The notes: generated by a model not told the origin, from the sequence alone. A stretch of DNA of 64,000 bases from Prorocentrum cordatum (GCA_963575745.1 CAUYUJ010000181.1:195207-259206); one strand, 5' to 3'; numbered from the stretch's first letter, positions 28,862 to 39,450 are shown. Program-made: numbers and translations.

Positions 28862-29440
28862 TGGAAACTCGCCCCCCCCCCAGCCCCCCCACCTCCACCT
28901 GAGCCGAAGTGGTGTCCGTAGTCGTTCGGCTCGGACCTCGGCTTGGGCCCGCTTCTGGCGCCTGCCCCAGGTGGGCGCTGCGATGAGGAGCCGGCGCCGT
29001 CTGGAGCCGCGCTGCCAGCGATGCCGCGGCTGGACTGCAGCTGCCTTGTCGGGCAGTCCTGCTCTGCTGGGAGGGGTGCCCGCCTGTCCCTGGTCTGATA
29101 ACCTTGGAGAGGTGCGAGTCTTCCAGTCCCGCTGCCTCTTCAAGGCTACCGACGATGTGCTGGCGTCCTGGGATCGGGCGTCGTGGCCTTTTCATGACCA
29201 TGGGCGGCGTCTCGGACGCCGTTGTCACTGCCTCGTCCTCATTGGCCACCTGGCAGATCGTGCCGTATTTGCGCAGCTTCCCGCAACTTGGGCCTCCAAC
29301 CTGGCGGCGGGTGCGACGAGGGCGACCCAGAGGCGGCTGCCACTACCACGTGGCCTGGAGGATCGCGCCGCATCGTCGACGCGGGCGACGCATCGGCGAC
29401 GTCGACGTGAAGCAAATCGGGCTCCAAATCGAGCCCCATG
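28862..29440 (+). other. Sequence downstream of the leader relic; product not recognised
   Basis: Plus frames stay open for ~200 codons after the leader without a recognisable domain; a minus frame also reads plausibly (MANEDEAVTTASETPP..). 29352-29430 is shared with the repeat block at 17290-17430, so part is repeat-derived. Confidence 0.3.
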
Positions 29441-30040
29441 GTGGCTGCCTGCACAATATGTTCCTCGACATCTTCCTCCCGGCGCTCCGCGCGCGCCATG
29501 ACATTGTCGATGCGCTCCCTGAGAATGGTGCGCGGGGATTCGCCGCGAGCATGGTCCGAGACATCGTAAAAGGAGAGCTCGGGCACAATAGTTCGCCCCC
29601 CCGCATCCCCTTCACAGCCTGGGGCGCCATATGCAGTAACACGCACACGTGTAAAGCTCCACGCTAGGGAACTGCAGCTTCAGAGATCTTGTGATCAAAA
29701 ACACAATATCGATATCGTCCTAGAACTTGTCCTGGTCCACGTAGAAGGTCGCGAGCGTCATGCCTGGGATGCGGGCATTCGTTTAGTCCAGAGCGAGGCT
29801 CAAGATAGCGACCTGCAAGGCCGATGATCCACGTATAGCTTCATCCCAAACTCCAGCCCGCTTGTCGCACCACCCCGCCATGGCAACCTTCGCGCATCTT
29901 CCCCCAAACCCGCGCCAGAAGCGGCAGGAGAGCCAGCGGGCGCTCTTCACCAGGCAGTCCTTGGATTTGGGAGCTGGGGCGTGTACCAAAGGTGGAGAAA
30001 CTGATGGGGCCACGTGAGCGCATGCTCGCACGAATCCCAC
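29441..30040 (-). pseudogene. Remnant of a second type of LINE reverse transcriptase
   Basis: The minus frame reads WCDKRAGVWDEAIRGSSALQ, then after a stop GMTLATFYVDQDKF, a TAG, and DDIDIVFLITRSLKLQFPSVELY. This matches the fingers-to-motif-A region of a common dinoflagellate RT, which runs W..fWDxAxxGSSAL, then DxxKFYDxID, then FP...L. The TAG replaces the expected Tyr. A TGA and frame change follow, and the next readable stretch (GRTIVPELSFYD..) corresponds to motif B territory. No intact catalytic VDD/ADD box is seen, so this is a dead fragment of a family different from LINE-1. Confidence 0.6.
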
Positions 30041-30109
30041 CAGCCCTCTTGGCGCAGGTGGTCGAACGATGTTTTCCTTTCCTCATCCAACAACCCTTCT
30101 TCCCCTGCT

Positions 30110-30772
30110 GGGAGGGGTTTCTTACTGTTCCCTATTAATAAACACCCCCTCCTTCAGGCGACTGGTAGCCAACCAGGAACCATGAGGACACCCCGCAACA
30201 TCCTTTGGTAAAAAACAAAACAAAACACACTGTGCCTCCACATTCGGAGATTGTGCAGCCAACCCGATGCGGCCTCCCCCCACCATCCCTGCCAAAAAAA
30301 CAATACAGAGTACACTTGGCGGCGGCGGCGGCTGCGGCGGCGGCGGCGGCGGCGGTGGCGGCGGCGGGGGCGGCGGCGGCGGCGGTGGCGGCTGCGGCGA
30401 CGGCGGCGGCGGCGGCTGTGGCGGCGGCGGCGGCGGCGGCGGCGTGGCGGTAGCGGCAGCGGCTGCGGCGGCAGCGGCTGCGGCGGCGGCGATTTGGCAG
30501 CGGGGGCGGCGGCGGCGGCGGCGGCGACGGCAGGGGCGCGGCGCCAGCAACGGCGACGGCGGCGGCGGCGGCGGCGCGCGCGGCGGCGGGCAGCGGCGGC
30601 GGCGGCGGCGGAGGCGGCGGCGGCGGCGGCGGATTCGCCCCCAGTAGCTGCCCATCCAAAGACGACTGCTGAATATGCTGAAGCTCGGGCCAGACTCGGG
30701 TGCTACGTATGTGCCGGGGGGGCGGGTGGGAGTGAGCGAGAAGGGTTGCGGGCGGGGAGGGAGTCTTTATCA
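30110..30772 (+). repeat. Family J element with (GGC)n core, copy 2
   Basis: Starts at TACTGTTCCCTATTAATAAA. It contains CAATACAGAGTACACTTGGC, the GGC core (30320-30640), CCCCCAGTAGCTGCCCATCC and TCGGGTGCTACGTATGTG. Direct tandem with copy 3. Confidence 0.8.
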
Positions 30773-31179
30773 CTGTTCCCTATTAATCTTCACCCCGTCC
30801 CCCAGGCGACTGGGAGCCAACCTGAACCAATGAGGGGCCCCCCCCGCACCATCCCTTGTAGAAAGCACAACAAAACACACTCTGCCTCCAAATTCGGAAC
30901 CTGCGCAGCGAACCCGATGTGGCCTCCCTCCTACCATCCCTGTCAAAAAAAACGGCACAAAGTACACTTGGCGGCGGCGGCGGCTGCGGCGGGGGCACCA
31001 GCTGCGGCGGCTGCGGCGGCGGCGGCGGCGGCGGTGGCAGCGGTGGCGGCAGGGGCGGCGGCGCGCGGCGGCTGCGGCGGCGGCGGCGGCGGCGGCAGCG
31101 GTGGCGGCAGTGGTTGCGGCGGCAGGGGCTGCGGCTGCGGCGATTCGGCACCCGGCGGCGGCGGCGGCGGCGGCGGATA

Positions 31180-31213
<34 letters not shown>

Positions 31214-31375
31214 GGCGGCGGCGGCGGCCGGCGGCGGCGGCGGCGACGGCGGCGGATTCGCCCCCAGTAGCTGCCCATCTAAATGCGAGTGTTGCATATG
31301 CTGCGGCTCGGGCCAGGCTCGGGTGCTACGTATGTGTTGGGAGGGCGGGTGGGAGTGAGCGAGGCCGCAAATCGT
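30773..31375 (+). repeat. Family J element with (GGC)n core, copy 3
   Basis: Restarts with CACTGTTCCCTATTAATCTT and repeats all landmarks of copy 2; the core spans 30970-31255. Head-to-tail arrangement suggests local duplication. Confidence 0.8.
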
Positions 31376-31489
31376 CGGAACGTCCAAAATCGGCTCCTGG
31401 GAGGGCCAATCTTTGACACCCCTCACGAGGATCGTGGCCCCCGAGGGGGGGGGGCGTCGATCGGGGCCCTCCCTCCTTTGATCGATAGC

Positions 31490-31770
31490 CTCGAAAATGG
31501 TCCCAAGAGGCGCTCCAGGGCTCCCAAGAGAGCCCCAAGAGAGCCCCAAGATGGCCCCAAGAGGGTCTCAAGAGGGCCCCAAGAGGCCCCCCTGAGGCCC
31601 CCCTGAGGCCCCCGAGCAGCCTCAGAGAGGCCAAGAGGACCTCCAAGATGGCTCAGATAGCCCAGGCTGGCTCAAGATGGCTCCCAAGATGCCCCTAACG
31701 GCCCCAAGACCGCTACAAGAGCGCCCGAGAGCGCTCCAAGAGAGCCCCAAGAAGCGGTTCGCCGGCTCCT
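31490..31770 (+). repeat. Helically phased degenerate repeat, copy 3
   Basis: AAGA words at an exact 11-bp step for at least six units (from ~31532), CCAAGAGAGCC / CCAAGATGGCC type. Confidence 0.8.
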
Positions 31771-31938
31771 GAAGGACCCAGAGATCCGATGTCGTGATTC
31801 GTTCAGTACGGGGTCCCCAGAAGTCTCGACCCATTCCCCAGGACTGGTTTTTCATCCTGAGTCGTTTTTTGATGGTCCCAGAGCCCGGCGAGGGCCGCTA
31901 GAGGCCGAAAGTCCAGAGAAACCTCCGTCTTGATTTGT

Positions 31939-32982
31939 TCAATACGGTTTTTGGAGGCCTGGGGGGGAGCTGAGTTGGGGATCCCCAGGAGAGGAGGCAG
32001 CCGACGCGTCTGAACAGGTCTGCGGTGCGGCTTCCGCACCAGTTCCGCCGCTGGGCACGCCGCCGCTGGCCTCAGGCATGGGGGCGTCCGCCGCGCCTGC
32101 CCGGCTCGCCCCTGCGGGTGGGGCGGCCTCCTCCTCGCGCTTCCGTTTGATCTTGGCGACGCGCTCCTGAGCAGCCTTCTGCACCTCAATGGCCGCCAGC
32201 AGCTCCGCGTTGAGCTGGTCCAGCACCTTCTCGTGTTCGTCCGCCGCGCGGCCTGCATGCTCTCGCGGTGCCTCCTCTCGTCTTTCCTGTCGGCACTGTG
32301 CTTCGCCTGCATGCCCGGCGAGAGAAGCTTGAGGTCGTCCTCCGAAATCTCCGCAAGCTTCCGCTCAGCAGCAGGAGGCGGGTCGGGCGCAGACGTGCCC
32401 AATCGGACTTCCAAACGCCGCATTTCGGTCTTGATGGTGATGATCTCGGCAACGTTGTCCTGAATCTTACTACCCAGGTCCTGTAAGATCTTCTGGGCCT
32501 CCAAATACTGTTTCTTGAGCTTCGCCTGGGCCGCCTGAAAGCCCTGGTACTTCTGGGTGACCTCCACCATTTCAATCCTGGTGCCACCTCTGGTTTCGAA
32601 GACGAAGCAAGGGATGGAAAGCGAGCCTCCAGGAACTCCACGACGGCCTTGTCGCCTGTGGCCTTCGCCATCGGGTAGAACTGCTGCATCTGCATGTCCA
32701 CGCCGGGGTCCTGGGCGCTGGGGGACGCTGGCGCTGGGGCGTCGTCTGGCCCTTCTGCGTTTCCCCGCACACCTGATGAGATAGCCCTGGCGTCTGGCAC
32801 CGCGTGCACTTCTCCCACCCTTTCTTCCCCGCCCGTGCTTTCCAAACCCAAGACTGTCTACCCTGGGCCTCACAGATGGCGCAGTGCAGGTACTCATGGT
32901 TCCGCTCACGTTTACTCTCATTGTTTGGCTTCCACGGCTCCCAAGCCCCGGTCCACCGAGAGTTGTTCAGGCCATCGACCAT
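31939..32982 (-). pseudogene. Broken LINE ORF1 (Cys4 finger and coiled coil)
   Basis: Readable protein moves through frames 1, 2, 0 and 1. It begins EYLHCAICEAQGRQSW..KCTRCQTPG, a CX2C...CX2C finger with Trp. Next come MQMQQFYPMAKATGDKAVVEF and a coiled coil, AQAKLKKQYLEAQKILQDLGSKI. It ends with VLDQLNAELLAAIEVQKAAQERVAKIKRKREEEA. The plan parallels LINE-1 ORF1 but the sequence differs, so this is another family. Three frameshifts mean no full product. No matching RT lies next to it. The interval may instead contain unrecognised introns, but the shifts look like single-base indels in GC-rich runs. Confidence 0.6.
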
Positions 32983-33154
32983 GGTATCGATGTGAATCCC
33001 GTGCGCAACTTGGCCAATGCCCCATCAAGCGCGGGCTGCAACAAATACCCTGGCAAGCGGAAGCCCTTGCACCGGTGCGCGTGCACACGTGTCAGGTACG
33101 TGCAGTTTGCTCCCCTGTAATGTACTTGCACCCAAACGGCATGAACCAACATGG

Positions 33155-33455
33155 CTTGAGGAGGAGGAGGAGGAAGAGGAGGAGGAGGAGGAGGAGGAGG
33201 AGGAGGAGGAGGAGAAGGAGGAGGGGTAGGGGGGAGGAGGAGGTGGAGAGGAGGAGGAGAAGGAGGAGGAGAGGAGGAGGAGGGTGATGAGGAAGAGGAG
33301 GAGGAGAGGAGGAGGAGGAGGAGAGGAGGAGGAGGAGGAGGAGGAGGAGGAGGAGGAGGGGGAGAGGGATGAGGATGAGGATGAGGAGAAGGAGGGGGAG
33401 AAGGAGGAGGAGGAGGAGGAGGAGGAGGAGGAGGAGGAGGAACGGGAGGAAGGGG
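33155..33455. repeat. (GAG)n microsatellite
   Basis: Purine-only triplet run of ~300 bp with GGA/GAT interruptions. Confidence 0.95.
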
Positions 33456-34049
33456 TGCAGGATAAGGAGGGTACTGAGGGCACTGACTACGCGGAAGGGC
33501 GAGGTCCGCCCTCCCCTCGCTCGGCCGGAGCGCTCTCGCGACTGCCGCCGCGTGCGGGCCCCTCGCGGCCGCCCGCTCCTGGCGACCCAGGAGCTGTCTG
33601 GCGACGGTTCTTGACTCGCGACCTTCTCGAACGTCTTGTGAACCCACTTGCGGAAGTAAGCTCCGCTGATCCCGAGCTCCTTGCCGACCTCGTCGAGCTC
33701 CGAATCCGAGAGCAGCTGGACGAAGCTCAGGACATCCACGCAACTTTGAGGTTCCGCTCCATCAGCTTCGCGCTCCGAAAGTATCCCCGAGAACGTCGTA
33801 GCGGCCCGCCCGTCGCCTTCGGGTGTATCCGCGCCACCGCCGCCCCCGATCGTGTCGAGGATGGTATCCGTCATCAGCCTCCACTCCACCTCCCTGTGGT
33901 ACCTGGCTGTCTCGACCTACGTGAACGCTTCAAGACTCTGCTCCCGCACCTTCGCTGAGGCCCCGTCGAACGAGTGGCCTCCGATGCTCCCTTCCCCGCC
34001 CAACGTCGGGAAGTTCGGAATCGGGCCCAACTTCCCTGCGCCCACGCCT

Positions 34050-34140
34050 CGTTTTTTTTGTGTAACCCTTTGTTTTTTGCAACCCTTCGTTTTTTTTGCA
34101 ATCCTTCGTTTTTTTGTTTTGCAATCCTTCGTTTTTTCTT
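34050..34140. repeat. Short tandem GCAAYCCTTCGTTTTTT units
   Basis: Four units of 17-24 bp with variable oligo-T runs, read as Lys-rich repeats on the minus strand. Confidence 0.75.
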
Positions 34141-34837
34141 GCATCACCGTCGTTCCAGGAATCATCCGCGTCGCACGCATCCCCGACGTAGCCATGCTCC
34201 ACCCTGCCGCGCCCCGCAGTGGCCCCCTCGCCGCCTCGCTCTCCGCCGGATCCCCTCTCGGGGCGAAGTGCATGTCCTGCTTGATGCCGCTCCCGCTCAG
34301 TCTGCCAACCGCGGAGGGCGACTCCGATGCCTCCTCATCGCCCTCTTCTCCTTCTGTTCCTTCCTCTCCTTCTTGCTCGCCTTCTCCTGGGTGCTGGTGG
34401 CCTCGACCAACAGCGGCCGATCCCCGATCCGCTGCTGCGGCGGGCCCCCCTTTGCCTCCTCCTCCTCCTTCGGCGTGAGCATCGCCTTGATGTGCCACAG
34501 CCCTGGCCGCGGAGATGGCGGCTCGCTCTTGGTCGCCGCGCGGAGGCCGATCTCGTCCGTCTCCTGCAACCGGTCCGCGATGGCCAGGAGACTCTGCGGC
34601 TGCGGCGCCATCGAAGGACGTGGTGCCGCTGGTGCTGCAGACGGTTCAGACGGCCGCGGGCGCGCCCTGCCTGGGCTGACTGCGACCGCCTGCACTGCCA
34701 CCGAGACCGCCGCATGGACCGCAGCCTGCACGACGTCCGCAACTCGGTCTCCTCCATGAGCACGGGGGGGGGGGAGAGGGCGCGAAGAGCGGCGCCCGCC
34801 GGCCTCCTTCCGCAGGGCGCCGGGGGGTGCCCCGGTG

Positions 34838-34918
34838 CGCAGGAGGAGGAGGAGGAGGAGGGAGGAGGGGGAGGAGGAGGAGGAGGAGGAGGAGGAGGTG
34901 GGAGGAGGAGGGGAGGAG
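34838..34918. repeat. (GAG)n tract
   Basis: Triplet run of ~80 bp. Confidence 0.9.
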
Positions 34919-35044
34919 TGTCTGACCGCTGCGCCCCCTCGCTTGAAAATGCGCGCCGCCATGGCATGGATATATCTGCTGGCTCGAGAGGGCTCGCCCC
35001 TTCGGATCGCCCCCCCCCCTCAGCCCACCTCGGGCGAGAGGGCT

Positions 35045-35340
35045 TGAGGAGGAGGAGGAGGAGGAGGCGGAGGAGGAGGAGGAGGAGGAGAGGAGGGGGA
35101 GGAGGAGGAGGAGGAGGAGGAGGAGGAGGATGAGGAGGAGGAGGAGGAGGAGAGGAGGAGGAGAGGAGGGGGAGGAAAGGGAGGAAAGGAGAGGAGGGAG
35201 GAGGAGGAGGGGAGGAGGAGGAGGAGGAGGAGGAGGAGGAGAAGGAGGGAGGAGAAGGAGGAGAGGAGTAGGAGTAGGAGTAGGAGGAGGAGAGGAGGAG
35301 GAGGAGGAGGAGGGGAGGGGGATGGGGATGATGATGATGT

Positions 35341-35376
<36 letters not shown>

Positions 35377-35500
35377 CGATGATGACGATGATGATGATGA
35401 TGAGGAGGAGGAGGAGGAGAAGGAAGGAAGAGGAGGAGGAGGAGGAGGAGGAAAGGGAGGAGGGGGCAAGGAGGAGGAGGATGATGAGGAGGAAGCGCAG
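35045..35500. repeat. (GAG)n with (GAT)n block
   Basis: Purine triplets, then a GATGAT block at 35330-35405, then GAG again. Confidence 0.95.
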
Positions 35501-35834
35501 AACGTCTCCTTGCGCCTGGACGGCGGCATCGCGCCCGTGGGGGGCCGAGCTGCACCCAGAACGACGAGGGAGACCATCCCATGTCGGGCATTGGCAAGAC
35601 TGGGTTTAAGAAGACCTGGTTTAGCGATGTGTACTTGGCGACGCCCCCCCGCCCCATTCCACTAACCAGAACTGCCGTCACCCGAAAAACACCAGCTACG
35701 GCAGACCTGGTTGAGTGATTCCCATCCATATTTGCACATCTGGGCCCAATCACTAACCGGCTCCCCTCAACCGGGGTCATGGCTAGACCCGACCATGGTC
35801 GGGCACACCGCGGCCCCCAGACCACACATTGAAG

Positions 35835-35987
35835 GCACACACACAAATATACAAATCCCAGGAGTCCCCATACTTTCCCATACTTTCTAGGTTTTCGTGT
35901 TCCCCTCCCCCCACTTCCCATGTTTTTCTGCATGTTCCTGGGGATCGACGCTTATTTGTGTAGGTGTGTGTTTCTTCCCCTCCTGAA
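35835..35987 (-). repeat. Family B intron-like repeat, copy 2
   Basis: Core CCCCATACTTTCCCATACTT, a C-rich run, CCCATGTTTTTC, then GTGTGTGTTTCTTCCCCTCC. The right boundary is CTCCTGAAG, as in copy 3. Confidence 0.75.
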
Positions 35988-36684
35988 GCATGAAGCCTGC
36001 CGATGCAAGTTCCGCTCGTCCACCCCACAGCTGCAGCGAGCAACCGGGGACTCAGAAAAGAAAAGAGTACCCATACCGCTACCCTTCGCCGGTTTCCCCC
36101 TTTCTGGGGCCTCCTGGGAGGCCCATGTCGCCATTGGTGGATTCGCCTCGAAATTCTGGTCAAAACGCATCTCGGGAGAGAGATCCGGGGAGCAGCGGCA
36201 TCGGTACCATGTGGTTTCCCAAGGGACACCTTGGCTCAGGGACACTTTCAGGCAGCCCCCGACGGCTTCTTGCGCGGGCAGCTTCGCAGCACGGCTGCTT
36301 CTCTGACTCTCGCTCTGCGATCTGTTGACTTTCACTTGTGCCTCGACGTGCATCCTCAAGCGTCCATCTCAAGACTTGAACCTGGATCACATCAGAAATA
36401 CAAGCTGTTACAGACATTTTGGCAAGTACACCGCCGCCAAGATGCATCCCCTGACACACATATCTTGCCTTTGCTTTGGGCGCCCGAAATGAGTACGAAG
36501 AACATGGGTACGATGCCCAACAGCACATCTTGTCGAAACCCGAGAGCGGTCGCTGTTGGGCGGCCGGCCTTCTGTCTCAAATGGACAACGACCGCGGCGA
36601 CGCTGACAACGAACCCTGCTCAGAATGAACATGAACTGATGTTGGATGCTGTACCTATTGTTTCAGCACCCATTTCGGCCGTGT
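35988..36684. other. No gene recognised
   Basis: AT-richer and of normal complexity, with several 100-200-codon frames on both strands and none with a clear domain. It may be exon-like on the minus strand next to family B copy 2 (AELASAGFMLQEG). Confidence 0.35.
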
Positions 36685-36898
36685 GAGGGGGAACGGTAAA
36701 GGGGGGGACTGGCATAGGGGTGGACGCATCGAACTGGGATCGGCGATGCATCGCCGATAGATCGGCGATAGGCCACCGATAGGGAATCCGCACGTTCCTG
36801 GACGGGCTGGGGCTATGGGGCCCCTTATCGGCGATCAGAGGGCGGTTGGGGTCGATGCATATCCCCATTAGGTCTCTCCGCCCCTGTCGTTGCCCCTA
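36685..36898. mobile_element. Foldback element, family C, copy 3
   Basis: Starts GAGGGGGAACGGTAAAGGGG, keeps the internal palindrome CGGCGATGCATCGCCG, and ends CGCCCCTGTCGTTGCCCC. Confidence 0.75.
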
Positions 36899-36945
36899 AA
36901 ACCGTGCCGATTCGCAAAGCTTGCGCCGTACAGAGATGAAGGGGC

Positions 36946-37100
36946 CCTGGGACACACAAATAAATACACACAAATAAAAATATTCCCCATATTTTCACAT
37001 ATTTTCTGGGTTTTTGTCTTCCCCCCACTTCCCATGTTTTCCCATATTGTCTGGGGAATCTACGATGAATTGTGTCTGTGTGTTCCTTACCCTCCTGAAG
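36946..37100 (-). repeat. Family B intron-like repeat, copy 3
   Basis: On the minus strand it runs from CTTCAGGAGG followed by GTAAGG, a canonical-looking donor, to TGTGTGTCCCAG, an acceptor-like end. It is immediately followed by foldback family A copy 2. Confidence 0.78.
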
Positions 37101-37109
37101 AGAGGCCTG

Positions 37110-37206
37110 ATCCGCGCGGATTTCTCGCATCGGCGCTGGGCCCCCCTGGCGCCGCCCCTGGCCAGGGGAAGGGGGTGCAGCGCGATGCGGGGAATCCGCG
37201 CGGACC
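37110..37206. mobile_element. Foldback element, family A, copy 2
   Basis: Arms ATCCGCGCGGATTTCTCGCA and TGCGGGGAATCCGCGCGGA. The core CCTGGCGCCGCCCCTGGCCAGG is shorter than in copy 1. Confidence 0.7.
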
Positions 37207-37286
37207 TCCGAGCTTTATGCTCATGTCATTATCCGTTCCCCTGGAGGCGGGCAGGGCAGTGAGCGTGTGTCGCTGTGCGTACTAGG

Positions 37287-37446
37287 AAGGCACCAACTAT
37301 ACACCAACGCCGGTCCTGGCCAGGCTCCCCCTGGGCCCAGGGTCGGTGTACACGCCCTCCTGCCTTGCGCAAGAAGGCATATACACCGATCCTGGGCCCA
37401 GGGTGATCCTGGGCCAGGACCGGTGTTGGTATATAGTTGGTGCCCT
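37287..37446. mobile_element. Palindromic foldback element, family K
   Basis: Nearly complete palindrome of ~160 bp. The outer arms are GGCACCAACTATACACCAAC and GTTGGTATATAGTTGGTGCC; the inner arms are CTGGGCCCAGGGTCGGTGTA and the matching TATACACCGATCCTGGGCCC. Confidence 0.8.
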
Positions 37447-37679
37447 CCGATGTACGGCCAGGAACTTCTCGGCTACACGCAAGGAGTGACCCTGGGCAAG
37501 GGTGACCTCGGGTGCGCGACTTAACCGGGGGACGCGGGGGGGCCAAACCTGGGCGCGCAAGCCGCTGCTACCGGTTCGCGTTCGGCGATCGGGGGGCCCC
37601 ATTGGGCCCGCATCAAAAGTCACTCCAACGAAATATTACTCGTACGTGTAATCGAACTTTTGAAGGGCGCGCCGCTGGA

Positions 37680-37905
37680 TGGCTCCAAGGAGGGGGGGGG
37701 GCCCCCCCCCTTTCTGCGAGCCGTCGTCGGGGACCCCCCCCCTCCCCCCCTTTCCCGGTCCGTCGTTGGGGAACCTCCTCCCCCCCCCTTCCTTTCAAAA
37801 GGGGAAAGGGGGGGTCCGACCCCCCCCACCCCCCTCCCCCCTTTTGGCCGCCAAATTCGACCCCCCCCCCCTTTCGCCACGGCGCCCCATGGCTCTGGAA
37901 CCCTA
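37680..37905. repeat. G-run / C-run cluster
   Basis: Repeated CCCCCCCTTTC..CCGTCGT blocks with G and C homopolymers of 7-10 bases; similar to 39245-39450, 53570-53780 and 63690-63800. Confidence 0.7.
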
Positions 37906-37924
37906 GCCCTGCCACTCCTTACGC

Positions 37925-37976
37925 TACCACCCCGACCACCCGTAACCCAAAGCCCAAACCCTAACCCTAGCCCCAA
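37925..37976 (-). repeat. Degenerate telomere-like repeats
   Basis: AAACCCTAACCCTAGCCCC, the C-strand of TTTAGGG-type repeats, imperfect and internal to the window. Confidence 0.6.
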
Positions 37977-39236
37977 GCAGTACTCAGTACAGTTATTCAC
38001 CACTCACTACCCACTGTTCACTACTCGCTACTCACTACTCAATTCTCCCTACTCACTGCTCACTACTCACGACTCACTACCCACTACTCTCTACCCACTA
38101 CCCACTACTCACTACGCACTACTCAGTACTCACTACCCCCAACTCACTACTCACTCCTCACTACTCACTGCCCACTACCCGATACTAACCACTCACTAAA
38201 CACTACTCACTACCCACTACTCACTACTCATTGATCACTGCTGACTACCCATTAACCACTATCCACTACTCACTACTGGGTACTCACAGTTCACTACTCA
38301 CTACTCACTACTCACTACTCATTACTCAGTATCAGTTGCTCGCTACTCGCTACTCCCTACTCCTTACACAGTACTCACTGCTCACTACCCACTACTCACT
38401 ACTCGCTACTCCCTACGCGTTACTCGCTACCCGATACGCAATATTCACTACCCACTACGCACTACTCACGACTCAGTACTCCCTACTCCCTACTCACGAG
38501 TCACTCGTCAAAACGCCACTACTAACCACTCCCTACTCAATACTCACTACTCACTACTCACGGCTCACTACTCACTACTCACTACTCTCTACTCGCTACC
38601 TCCTACGCAAGATCAAATACTCACTACCCAATGCTCACTTATTATTACGCGATAGCCGCTACTCACTCCTCCCTACTCACTACTCACTACTCCCTACTCG
38701 CTAGTCACTACTCCCTACTCATTACTCACTACTGACTACTCACTCCTCACCACTCACTATTCACAATGCCCTACTCGCTACTCACTATTCACAACTCTCT
38801 ACTCCCTACTCGCTACTCACTACTCACTACCCACTCCCCACTACGCACTACTCACTACCAGTACTAGCTACTCCCTACCCGCTACTCCCTACTCACCACG
38901 CACTACTGACTATTCCCTCCTCATTACTCACCACTCACAATGCACTACTCACTACTCGCTACTCCCTACTCGCTACTCACTGCTCACTACCCACTCCCCA
39001 CTCCCCACTACTCACTACTCGCTACTCACTACTCACTACTCACTACTCACTGCGCACTACTCCCTTCTCACTACTCGCTACTCACTACTCGCTACTCACT
39101 ACTCACTACTCACTGCGCACTACTCCCTACCCCCTACTCGCTACTCACTACTCACTCCTCACTACTCGCTACTATCTACTCACTACTCACTATTCACTAC
39201 TCACCAGTGTCTACTCACTACTCACTAGTCAGTATC
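37977..39236 (+). repeat. 7-bp satellite (TACTCAC)n
   Basis: ~1.26 kb of heptamers with scattered point changes (TACCCAC, TACTCGC, TACTCCC). It abuts the telomere-like repeats on its left and a G-run block on its right. Confidence 0.95.
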
Positions 39237-39244
39237 CCGAAGCC

Positions 39245-39450
39245 AGACCCCCCCCCTTGCGGGAGAGGCCCCCTCCACGGCCCCGTGTTCGGCGCAAAGG
39301 GGGGAGGGGGGGGGAGGGGGTTCGAATCTCCACTCCTCTCCCCTTCCAGCGCCAAGGGGGGAAGGGGGAGGGGTCGAAAATCTCACCCCCCCCTTTGAAG
39401 GGGGGGAGGGGGGGGTTATGCGAGCACCCCCCCCCCTTTCCAATTACAGG
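39245..39450. repeat. G-run / C-run cluster
   Basis: Homopolymer-rich block ending the heptamer satellite. Confidence 0.7.

Larger units (their letters stand above)
33620..34962 (-). pseudogene. Hypothetical gene, interrupted by TAG and a frameshift
   Basis: Minus strand. The first part reads SLLAIADRLQETDEIGLRAA, then GLWHIKAMLTPKEEEEAKGG, followed by a Lys/Glu helix. A frame change near 34300 leads into GIKQDMHFAPRGDP, a basic Lys-rich run over the oligo-T repeats, and REQSLEAFT. The TAG at 33914-33916 interrupts, and the same frame continues VETARYHREVEWRLMTDTIL and FVQLLSDSELDEVGKELGIS with AYFRKWVHKTFEKVA. Composition and helix pattern look like real coding sequence. No family is recognised. 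It could be a LINE-associated ORF or a degraded host gene. Confidence 0.4.

Noticed and set aside
31660-31690. GGCTCAAGATGGCTCCCAAG resembling the spliced leader
   Set aside because: It is part of the phased CCAAGATGGC repeat; the match to the leader is short and broken.
37925-37976. True chromosome end
   Set aside because: Telomere-like repeats are few, degenerate and followed by >26 kb of sequence, so they are internal.
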